Assembly: GCA_022695795.1 (NCBI GenBank) | Contig: MU404077.1 | Coordinates: 310,001-374,000 of the forward strand | DNA length: 64,000 nucleotides | Direction of reading: 5' to 3' | Origin: Biscogniauxia marginata | Taxonomy: Eukaryota > Ascomycota > Sordariomycetes > Xylariales > Xylariaceae | Made by a program: the position numbers and the translations under genes | Shown: positions 25,155 through 35,921 of the stretch, in pieces | Layout: each line of letters starts with the position of its first letter | How positions within the stretch are numbered: the first letter of the stretch is position 1 | Notes under the pieces: model-generated | Told to the model about the DNA's origin: nothing | What the model saw: the letters and a program-made list of their open reading frames with translations, nothing else | Databases searched by the model: none

Positions 25155-28100
25155 ACCTCGCCACAGTCAACGGTCTCCAGAAGGTTTTCATAGCTTGCCA
25201 TGTAACTTGCAACTGATGGCGATCCTAGGCCAAAAAGATTTAAGGCAGAAAAGCATATTTTAGCGACGCGACAAAAAGTTTCGGCGGTTACAGCGGTTTC
25301 GATTCTCAAACAGGGATGAGCGGCTAACTCTGGATCTCGGTTCACCATCGGATGGCCATGATGCGTTCTCGGGATTGCCATTTTTCCTACCAATCAAAGC
25401 CCTCGGTAATCACAATAGACAAGGTGGTTGACATTCCGCTTGAACGATGAGTCGATGCGTACTCCTTAATTCAAGCGTTGCGACGCCTCGTAGGTTGTCG
25501 ATAGTTGCTACCCCACAAACTATGGCCCGGACGCTGCTTGTAATACTAGTGACAGCCAATTAACGCTTCGGGCAATAGTGTCTTGACTACTACCTACCTC
25601 TAGTATATGCACTTCATCTCATCAGGCACTACCTCGGAACTTACTTCGACAGCTAAAGACATCCCGTCGAATCCCACAGCACGTGGGGGAGCGTGTTGAC
25701 AAGTCAATGCCGTGGACTCTTGTGAGCTGTCAGTATGTTGGATATGTCTCACCGGTCGGCGTCTGTCATATATCAAGTTGTACCCTTCTGCCGACCAGGA
25801 AGCTTGCAGAATCGCGTCACACTACATATACATCCTACGGCCCGTTATGCGCGAATCGACGCGTACGGAGTCTACTGAATGGCCAATTGATTCCTCACAA
25901 GCAGGCTCCGGCACATTCTTAGAGCCTCTATCTACCGAGGGACAGACAACCCCCAGCCTTGGAATCGTATGACCGAGAACCTATGGCGCCAACTGGGTAG
26001 AACGTGATAAACTTGGAGATATGGCACAAGTCGGGATTCCTGACTGGAGATAACAAGTATAGCACAATTTATCCACTAGACAGAGTCGATCGCAGAAGAA
26101 CTCAACTGGCTGTCCCATTAAGCACCTATACGGGTATTTCTGCTTCAGGAGAGCCAAAAAGTAGGCCACACCGGTGCTTCTTTTCTAGTAGAAGGCTAGT
26201 AAAGTCGAAGTATCCGCAGGGTCTGCATTCGGAGCAGGGAATTCGCTACAGATTGCTCTACATGGTCCAACCTGCCGTGAAGGATCAGTATGAAGGATGG
26301 GATTGGCTTCTAGTCCGCCAATGAAGCCGGAGCAACCAAGCCCTCTCATGCCAATATCGTGCTATCAGATGATTGCATAGGAGACCACGCAGGACCCGCC
26401 CAATCCCATACGGGGGATCTAGACCGGAACGAGGCATACAATGCACGAAAAGGAACTTTTCTTAGGACAATGCTGTTGACCTATTGGCCGTTCCGGCGTG
26501 GCATATGATGTCGATTTGCACGATTCGGTAAGGCAGCCGAAGGAAACACCAATGCCACTCGACTATGCAGGAGAGAGAGACGCCCTAGATCTACCGCTAT
26601 GACTGGACGGACATGAAAGCCATGACATGCACTGCAACGGCGTTGGGTTTCATGATAGGCCTGAGGCTTCTCCCCGGCCGATTTCCTGCTTGACTCTCTC
26701 GATTCCAAGAGAAAATGTTGACTGGCAAACGCCCATTCCTTTCGCTTAAAAGGAAAACAAACAAGCCCCAGCCTTTACATAAAAAAAGGAGGAGGGGGGG
26801 GAGGGAAGCAACTTGGTTGTTAGCTCAAGAGTTAGTGGGACTATGTTAGAGAGTTTACACAAGCTCCTAGCCTCCATGATGACATGCATAGTGTTGATGG
26901 AGGATGGTGCTGGCCTAGTAGGTGCTTCACCATGAAAATACCCCTATTTTGAGACGAGTAATACGTAGAGTACTTTCCCCCTATTTCTACACACACTTTA
27001 CCACATACGGTGCAGTCTGCTCTAGTCTTTCTAACGTCTTGATCAAATAAAACTGCTCGATGTTCAGCAGATACGTCTTCCCACTGCCCCAGTCGTCGGT
27101 AATAATCGTAGAAGTGGTGTTCCGCCTCTTTGTCTAGATGGCCTCAGATAGGCTATTATATGATTCGGAGATATCACAAGTTAATGTCGCGAAGACGCCT
27201 TCTTCTACCATATGATGAATCATATACCTATCATCATCGCTGCTATAAGTCTACGTATACAGTCTAGGTTGGCGAAGCTGGCGATTTATTCTCACTTTGT
27301 ATAATTATAAGGGGTCGAATTGTCAAGCATTTCTGCATCTCTTCGTACGGAACACTATTCATAGAAACACGTCGTTTCGGTACAAGATGCAATTCCCTAA
27401 GTCAAGAGGTGTAAGTAGAGTAATGTTCTGATCATGATAGGTAGTTCTTTACTGTTTACACTAGTGGGTTCATGTGAGTTTCCGAGTTTCTACTGATAGA
27501 ACCGCATTTGGAAATATCGACTTAGGAATGCACACGACTTTAGTAGGTACACGTACCAGGTACCTTCTACACATGATGTCCTTCGATGTAGGCATCTGAC
27601 TATTATCTCGGAAGACTCCGGTACTTAGTACATCAAAGCACAACCTAGTTAATCATGAGACCTGTGTTGGGCGCCAGTGCTGCTGCCGTGGCTTTCGCAC
27701 CCGTTGTTATTCGTACCTAGTCAATTTGATAGGAATGTACGGTAGGAGAGCTACATAAGTAAAGTTCTGAAAGAGCTTGTTCCCTGTGAAGCTAAAGTAC
27801 ATACCTAACACATCGGAAGGGGCATAACACTCCCACGTATGAATGTTAGGTACCTCCCCCTACCTACCTACATCATCACCAATTGGAAGAGAGCCTGGCA
27901 GAGAAAGCTTTCTTATTCGCCAATCCAAAGGGTCGATGGTTAGGCAGTTAGAGAATCAAAGGCCATTAAATGCACTGATTAACCAGCTAGACGGATGCGG
28001 GAGGGGAAGTGATGATGAAGTGATTCGACATGAACAAAGAAGGCGTCTGCCCCCTCATTTGTCACCTTACCTTATGTACCAGCCTGGTTGTTTCCCTACC

Positions 28101-29596
28101 TTAGCTGCATTTGGGGTTAGCTCTGGATGGTGCTACCGACGCCTGCCATATCTCTTTCTCCAATTGGCAAATCAATTGTTTGTCTCGACGACTTCTTCAA
28201 CACACTTTTTTTTCTTCTTCCTCTTCCCCTACCAAACTACGAAAACCCAACTAACTCCAATACATCTCCTCCCGCACCTCACCCTCACCACCAACCCACT
28301 CTCATCCACCTACACCTCAACCCCGTCTCCGTCCCCGTCCTCGTCCCCATCCCCGTCCTCCATTCTTCCTCAACTCCGCGAAGTCTTCTTCTCTAAAAAC
28401 TCCCGAATCAACTCGTGTTCCAGCACGCAGCAGGTCTTTCTTCCGGCTCCTATAGACGCTATAGGGTACTATCGAGAACAAGTAGGAAATCGGGTCATTA
28501 TTCATTTGTGTGTACTCCTCATCCCCAACCCCATCATCGCACATCAGATGGTCGCATATACGGTCCGCAACCTTACGACTACCCTGCCCGGCTGCCAACT
28601 AGACGGGCCCGTTCCTGTGTAAGCACCGACTATTTCGTACCCAGCCCACACCAAAACCCACGTCCGCGTGGAATATCAATGCCAAGATCTGAGGGCACAC
28701 ACTAGCAGGGGCTGGAAGGAAATCCCAGGTCGGCTCCAAGAAAAAAAAAAAGAAAAGCAAAAGAAGAAAAAAAAATTATAGCAAAATACCTGCCACCCCG
28801 CAATACCTCCTGCCTTTGTCTTGTCTTGCGCTGCACGACCTCACGGTAAAGACAAAAACAAGAAGAAGAAAAAGATTAAATTCCTCCGGTGGTTTATTAC
28901 TTCGCAGCACGGACTTACTGCTTGCTTACTTACTTACACTACTACCGTAGGTACGCAACACAACGCAACACCACGGCACCGCAAAACCCAAACCAAGTCC
29001 ACCGAAAGTGCCTTGACTCCCAGTTCAGACAGGTATGCAGTGCCCCGCCCTTTCAAGCCATGTTTTCGTAATTTATGAAACTGTCCCCCTTCCTCTGTTT
29101 CTATTTTCTACGACCACATGCCGACATCGTGCAGATGCAACATCTCGCCCACGAGATAAGATCTGTTTGTGATTTCGTTCAGCACCTCCGCTTCATCTTT
29201 CCCCCAACTCGACCCAACTAACCACTCTTCGCGCCCCATCGACTACCCTCTTCACACCACATACTACCTCATTTCACATGTGCATCACCACATTTCCCCG
29301 CAGCCGCCATACATAGCAGCAGCTTATCAGAGCTAACCTGTCCCACCACAGCACCACAATCGGAGCAAGCGCCATCTCCTGCACCGCAACCACTAGACAA
29401 GGAAAAAAAAGAAAAAAAGGACAGAAAAAAAAACCCCTACTTACATCACAACCGCCCATCAAAAGAACTTGACCCCAACCCCCGATTTCGAGCGATATAC
29501 AAGTCAACCTGAGCATATCAGGACACTTGAGCATTTCGCGCTCTGCTTCTACATCGCCGATAATTATCATCGCCATCAAGCCCTCCACCTCCCAAT
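25155..29596. other. 4.4 kb spacer and leader of the KH-protein gene
   Basis: No credible gene: the longest frame (27843-28622) is low-complexity and spans pyrimidine tracts. It holds a purine/G-rich run near 26782-26806, TACCTA words around 27540-27870, a T/C stretch (28195-28240), a C-rich CCCCGTC-repeat region (28316-28375), poly-A tracts (28740-28780, 28858-28876, 29400-29435) and the probable promoter and leader of the next gene. Confidence 0.55.
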
Positions 29597-30890
29597 ATGT
29601 CGGCTACTCAAGACGTCATTCCCCAGAATGGCAGCGATATACTCTCCATGGATCAGAACGACGAGCTTCGCCTAGGGCCTGACGGCGAACCTGCCCCGAA
29701 AACAGATGAGGAATACGCTGTAGCTCAGCTGACACTGCGAGCCATCGTCTCGTCCAAGGAAGCCGGTGTCATTATCGGCAAGGGTGGCAAGAATGTCGCC
29801 GACCTACGAGACGAGACAGGCGTCAGGGCTGGAGTAAGCAAGGTAGTACAGGGTGTACATGATCGCGTCTTGACTATCACTGGTGGATGCGAAGCCATAT
29901 CCAAAGCCTATGCCATTGTCGCGCGATCGCTATTGGAAGGCGTTCCTACGATGGGAATGGGTGGAGTCATCCAGACCAGCGGCACACATCGTAAGTCCTT
30001 CGCGAATCGCTTCTCACTTGTCGCGCAATACTAACAACGTCTCCTTCCGCTCAGAGATCAAGCTACTCATCTCACATAACCAGATGGGAACGATCATCGG
30101 CAGACAAGGGCTCAAGATCAAGCACATTCAGGATGTCTCAGGCGTGCGCATGGTCGCACAAAAGGAAATGCTTCCTCAATCGACCGAGAGAATTGTCGAA
30201 GTCCAAGGAACGCCCGACGGCATCCAGCGAGCCACCTGGGAGATTTGCAAGTGCTTGGTTGACGATTGGCAGCGTGGCACCGGTACCGTGCTATACAATC
30301 CTGTCGTCGTCCGCACGGCTCCTGGTGGTGCGGGGTCTCTTGGTGGTGGTGTTGGCGGTGGTAGTGCCGGCGGGGTAGGCTACGGCTCATCCAACAGAGG
30401 CGAATACGGAGGCTCTCGTGTGATGCGAACAGGAAATGGCGCAGATTTCAGCAATGGCGCTACGCGCCCGTATAATCGCCGCTCTGACTCTGACGCAGCC
30501 ACCCGTGGACCACCTACGCACGACGAGAACGGCGAGGAGATCCAAACACAGAACATTAGCATCCCCGCAGATATGGTTGGCTGCATCATAGGACGTGCCG
30601 GAAGCAAGATTAGCGACATTCGCAAGACATCTGGCGCTCGCATCTCAATCGCCAAGGTAAGTTGTGACTCCGGAAGGAAGGATGAAGCGAGGGTGCCTCC
30701 TCTTTTCTTCCTCTCAGCTCCTGCAGTGAAACCTCGACTGACTTGAATATAGGCACCACATGATGAAACTGGTGAGCGAATGTTCACCATCATGGGAACC
30801 GCAAAGGCCAATGAGACAGCCCTCTTCTTGCTCTATGAGAATCTCGAGGCAGAGAAGATGCGTCGCAGTCAGGCACAATCGCCTGAATAG
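29597..30890 (+). CDS. rnc1: three-KH-domain RNA-binding protein (Rnc1/Pbp2/PCBP type)
   Basis: Binds single-stranded RNA and would control mRNA stability or translation. Exons 29597-29990, 30055-30656 and 30753-30890 give 377 residues. Each of the three KH domains has an intact GxxG loop: GKGG at 61-64, GRQG at 147-150 and GRAG at 311-314. A Gly-rich linker (about 219-254) separates KH2 from KH3. The introns fall between KH1 and KH2 and inside KH3, and joining restores the domains. The size and the KH-KH-linker-KH order match fission yeast Rnc1, which binds and stabilises the mRNA of the MAPK phosphatase Pmp1; budding yeast Pbp2 is another relative. A phosphatase of that class lies 5 kb downstream, beyond HUT1. 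Confidence 0.93.
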
Positions 30891-32541
30891 TCGCCTCCCA
30901 ATTCTCACACTCGCTTGATTTTCATGGCCGCTGCGGCGAAGCTAGGAGTTCTATACATGCTGTCTAGGGCATTTCTAATGTTGGGTCTGATTTGGCGACA
31001 TACCCTACGTTTAAGGGGGGGGCATTTCCAGATCTGACTTGCCGCAAGGCTCCTGGTTCCGGTGGCATCTACGAAATGACGTGACGAACGACGATTTCTC
31101 CTTTAAAAAGCAAAAAGGCACAAAACCTCACTATCTTCTTACTATCCCATCCCCCTTTTCCTAAATTTCCCTCGACCGAACCAATAACGACCTGTGGACA
31201 CGTGGGTCCACCAACATCTGCACGGTCGTTCACCAGTATATTGTCCACATCGGCGATTGATATGTAGCTTATTGCTGCATGTTGGAGTCCCTAATGAGGC
31301 GGCAAGTGGTGGCGATTCTTCCGGCATCCGTTGTCGGATAATGATGCCGTTGCCTGTAATGAGACGTGGGAGAACCTCGAGTGTTCTCTCGTCCCTGTGC
31401 CTCTTGTATCAATTCACTATGCTAGCCCGAAGGGGAATTACTCGAAACCTAGAGGGAATTTCAGCAGTGAGTAGACGATGCTTGCACATGGAAACTGGCG
31501 CAGATGCTTGAGTTCTAAGCCGACCTCTACTAGAGCTATATGGTCACGGACAGCTGCTTGTATGGCCTTTCCGCCGAATTCTGATGGGCTCTAGATGTCG
31601 AGTTGTCCTACTCACAGGCCTCGTAATTTGACCATGGAACGCTCCCCTACATTTCTTACTTACGCGAATCCTACACACTACTTTGTCACGCACCGCAGGA
31701 ACTATTGTTTCCTCTCCTTCCTTCATTATCACTTGATTGGGACGTTGAATCCTCGTTCTCGTTTTACCAATCTCGAAGACGAACTATGCCGTATCCCCCA
31801 CGCGAACTCCGCCCCCCACCACCTCGTTCGTGGATCATCACCAACATGTCATACTATTACTTACTCTCCTAAAAAGGCGTCTCTGCCAAGGCTCCAATTC
31901 TAATAAACTTCCTTGTTGTCCCGAAAAAAAAATAACATTCCTTGGTCCTCACCACGAAGATTCCGCCTGATCTTCCATGATATGTCTAGATAAGAGGTTT
32001 CTAGCAACTAGAAGAGGTCAAAACTATTATGAGAAAAAATTGTCCAGATCATGGTCGATGAAGAAATGTCCCGAGTGAAAAGTGATCGTGCCAAGATTAT
32101 ATTTGCGATCGTGACGTAGACAAGCTAAATTAATGCCCCTCATTCATTCTTCAAGATTGGGGCTTTGCATGGATCCATTCAGACATGTCGGAATTGTGGA
32201 CCGGATCAACTAAAGCTCCAATGTCCCGGGGGGAAGCTCTGGGTGTAGCCTCACCGCCTAGCTAGGGTGCACCAAATTTAGTAAAGTGCGAGTTTTCGTC
32301 TGATGATTCTGCCGTGCAGTGCCACATGGTACTTAGTGCCAATCTGTCATCAGCGCAGCCCAGAGCTTTATTTCAGGTCAGCGTCCATGCACTCACCTCA
32401 CTCACTTACGATGTCGTTTTAAGTACCATGCTCTGTTTAGTCCGAACTTCATCACTCGTTAGAATTCAATTTAAGTAGTTCTTATACATATACTCGGTTT
32501 CCCCCTTTTCCTTTCTCCTCAGCAACTTGGTTCGCGAGACG
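30891..32541. other. spacer between KH-protein gene and HUT1
   Basis: No credible gene. It should contain the KH-gene 3' untranslated region and the HUT1 promoter, with a T/C-rich run just before the HUT1 start (about 32499-32521). Short reading frames here are random-looking. Confidence 0.6.
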
Positions 32542-34055
32542 ATGGCGCGTACGAAGCAAGCCAAGCCCGTCGAGCGCCAGCAGTCGTCCGAGTATGTCAG
32601 TCGCCAAACCTCAACACCATCCAAGGCACGCAATGATGTTGCGCGCCAATCCAATGGCGCGATCAGTAAGCCCGCGCCGGCTCCGGCGAAACAAGAAGCA
32701 GGTCTAGCGCAACTGGTAATAGCCGTCGCTGGCATCTACGGCTCCTTGTAAGTTCCCCTCCCGCTACCCTCCCCTCCCCTCGACATGTTGTTGCATCGCA
32801 CAGCGCAGTACGGCGCGACCGGCACTAACTAATCACCACCACAGCCTCACCTGGGCGTACCTACAAGAGAAGCTCACGACGACGCCGCACGGCCCGCCGC
32901 CGGGGGCCGTGGGCAAGGGCGAGGGCGCGACCGAGGTCTTCAGGTACCCCGTGTTCCTCAACACGATCCAGTCGCTCTTCGCGGCGGCGACGGGGGCGCT
33001 GTACCTGTACCTCAGCACGCCGCGCGGGGCGGCGGTGCCGGCCGTGATCCCGTCGCGGCGGATCCTGGCGCCGCTGCTCCTGGTGGCGCTGACGAGCTCG
33101 CTCGCGTCGCCGTTCGGCTACGCGAGCCTCGCGCACATCGACTACATCACCTTCCTGCTGGCCAAGAGCTGCAAGCTGCTGCCCGTCATGCTGCTGCACG
33201 TGACCGTGTTCCGGCGCCGCTACCCGCTGCACAAGTACCTCGTCGTCGCGGCCGTGACGGCCGGCGTCGCCGTCTTCACGCTGCACTCGGGGAAGAGGAA
33301 GAAGAGCGGCGCTGATGGTAGTGGTAGTGGTAGTGGTGAAAATGGTAACAGCGCCTGGGGCCTGCTGCTGCTGTCCGTCAACCTGCTGTTCGACGGCCTC
33401 ACCAACAGCACGCAGGACTACATCTTCGGCGCCTTCCGCCCCTACTCGGGCCCGCAGATGATGTGCGCCAACAACCTCATGGGCACCGCCGTCACGGCCG
33501 CGTACCTCGTCCTCAGCCCCTGGCTCGTGCGCACCGGCCTCGGCGAGTGGCTCGGCATGGACGCTGCCGGCGGCGCCGGCGAGCTCGCCGAGGCCCTCGC
33601 CTTCATGGCCAGGTACCCCGAAGTCTGGGCCGACGTGCTCGGGTTCGCGGCGTGCGGTGCCGTCGGGCAGGTTTTTATATGTGAGTTGTGCTTCCCTTCC
33701 CTTCTCCCTCCCCCCTTTTTGAGTGGGGTTTTTAGTCAAAATTTGAAGAAAAAAAATAAAAGCCCTCCCCTTTAAATAGACAAAGTATACAATGCTGATA
33801 TAAATTATTTTAAAAATAGTCTATACTCTGTCGACCTTCTCCTCGGTCCTCCTCGTCACGGTGACGGTGACGCGCAAGATGTTCACCATGATCCTCTCGG
33901 TCGTCGCCTTCGGCCACCGCCTCAGCCGCATGCAGGTCCTGGGCGTCGGGCTCGTGTTCGGCGGCATCGGCGTCGAGGCCGCCATCGCGCGGCGCGAGAA
34001 GATGGCCAAGGAGGAAGCCAAGAGGAAGAAGGAGTTGGAGGCTAAGAAGCAGTGA
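32542..34055 (+). CDS. HUT1: UDP-galactose transporter homolog HUT1 (SLC35B1 family)
   Basis: Multi-spanning endoplasmic-reticulum membrane protein of the nucleotide-sugar transporter family; SLC35B1/Hut1 proteins move UDP-galactose or adenine nucleotides and support ER folding. Exons 32542-32747, 32845-33680 and 33820-34055 give 425 residues. Joining exons 1 and 2 rebuilds [16 protein letters not shown], and joining 2 and 3 rebuilds [12 protein letters not shown] followed by the family-typical [12 protein letters not shown]. About eight to ten hydrophobic segments alternate with short loops. The protein ends in a Lys-rich tail (KKELEAKKQ), compatible with a C-terminal ER retrieval signal. 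A Gly/Ser-rich insertion lies near residues 220-235. Exon 2 is strikingly GC-rich, while the second intron is AT-rich. Confidence 0.95.
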
Positions 34056-35921
34056 TTTTCATTTTCAAATTGTCTTGTTAAATAATTATTTTCCCTTTTG
34101 GGGGAGAGAGACTAACCCCTAGTGATGTTATCATGGCATTTGCGGCTTGTTTGCAATTGATTTGATTGAATGTTTGGTCCGGATTTGTTTTTAGGGAAGG
34201 GGGTTTAATAACGAGTGGAAAGAAAGAGAGGGGGAGAGGGAGGGAGAGAGACATATATAAATAAAGCAAAATAAATGGTAAAGGGAAAATGTAAATAAGA
34301 TTGATCCGTACTGTTCATCGTATTGTATATATCTCATATGAACATGGCAATAAAACCATGATTTGGCCCTCCCATCCTCTTCGTTCTTAGTATTTCGAAA
34401 GTTATTAAATAGAACTATGTAGAGAAAAGAAAGGGGGGACCAGAGAGGGTAGGTAGAGTGATATAATGAGACATAAGAATGCGTCTTACGGGCTTGATAA
34501 TAATAATACGTGGTTGATATAATCAATACGGGTTGAAAGCTCAATATAGATCTAGGTATATATCAATGAGGCGGCTAGGGACAAAGTGTGATATATATAC
34601 TTATATAAACTAACTTTGTAATAATAATAATAATAAATTCTCCTTTTAATAATTAAGGCGTAACAAATCATTGATTATTAAGAATTACTAGCACCTAAGA
34701 AAATTCAGTTTCGTATATAGTTTCTTCTCTTCTCGTATGAAACTATTTTTAAGTTATCGTAAAGACTATATGTACATGACGCGGAATATCCGCCAGAGGC
34801 CATCTCCTCCCCCTCCCCTTTTCCCGTCTTCTTATTTTCGGTTCCCTTGAGAATAGGCTTACTAGGGCGTTTTCCTGCCCGTCCCTCTTTCTCTTCCCCC
34901 TCGGTTCTGCCAGTTTTCCCCTCCCCTCGGATGCCTTAATAAAGGGAATAAACGGGGAAGACAAAAATGAATAAACTCCTTCACTCCCTAAAACAGAAAA
35001 AACGCCTTGGCCAGCTTAGCCCGTTTTTTTCGCCTTGCTTAGCTCGCGCACTGTGCCGAGAAAGCTAGCCGAGCTCGCTCATAATCGGTCAATCATGTCC
35101 CATCGGTTGTTTGCGTGTAATGCGATCGGCTCGAGGCTGTTGATGATGGGGGAAGCAACCCTGACCTGCCTAGGAGGGGACGTGTTCTTCGACTGCTATG
35201 CTGTATCGTGTAGTTGCTTGGTCAAACAGCCGTCTGAGAACAGGACACCACATTTTAGGAGCCAAGGCATTTCCAGCAACCCACCTAAGCACGATGCTTG
35301 ATTATTCCGTATGCCGTATTACCATTGATTGCCTTTCCAGTTTCCACGCCGCAGTCCAAGATTTTGTTGAATCATACCCCTTCGTCTCCCCCCCTGGTGC
35401 TCATCCCAACCCTTTAGATTATACATTGGCGTATGAATTGATTGTATTAACCGCAAAGAAAATGTCTCGCCAGCCCCCCCTTTTGCTTTAGGAGATTGAA
35501 CGGCGGGTGTGCCGTCCGGGTATCGGTTTCGCCGTTCCAGTGCTCTGCTATGCTGCGGCGGAAACACAAAAAAGGAAAAATCGAGAAGAAATCAAAACGA
35601 CAGTGTATTTGGTATTTGCTGACAAATGGAAATTTGTTGGGTCTTCCCATTAGAAATTGGGAGTTGGAATGTGTTCGTATGTGCCAAGGTGCCTCATGCC
35701 ATATCCTAATTCGGGATGTGTCCAACACATCGAATGCTACTTATTCGTAAAAAAAAGTATGCGCGACAAAATACTGTTGTCGGCCACGCCAGGGAAACTT
35801 TGGAATCGAAGCCCGCGTGCCATAATGATGGGTCGCAGTACACACTACTGACATAAGGCTATTATCGAGATGCCGCCGGAGTTCACGAATATTCATAAAC
35901 GTCCGTGACTGTCGAAGAGGA
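34056..35921. other. intergenic region between convergent HUT1 and phosphatase genes
   Basis: Nothing coding. It includes an AT-rich part (34560-34760) with a TAA microsatellite, purine-rich tracts near 34210-34250 and the 3' ends of both flanking genes. In the 200 bases after the phosphatase stop I see only one TCAT (on the minus strand near 35825-35828). Confidence 0.6.
34618..34636. repeat. TAA trinucleotide microsatellite
   Basis: Six TAA/ATA units within an AT-rich stretch between two convergent genes. Confidence 0.8.

Noticed and set aside
27843..28622. 260-codon open frame upstream of the KH gene
   Set aside because: Its centre is poly-Phe and Ser/Pro low complexity from T/C tracts; the rest has no recognisable domain, so it looks like leader DNA.
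32861..33739. Long Arg/Gly-rich minus-strand frame
   Set aside because: Antisense shadow of GC-rich HUT1 exon 2.
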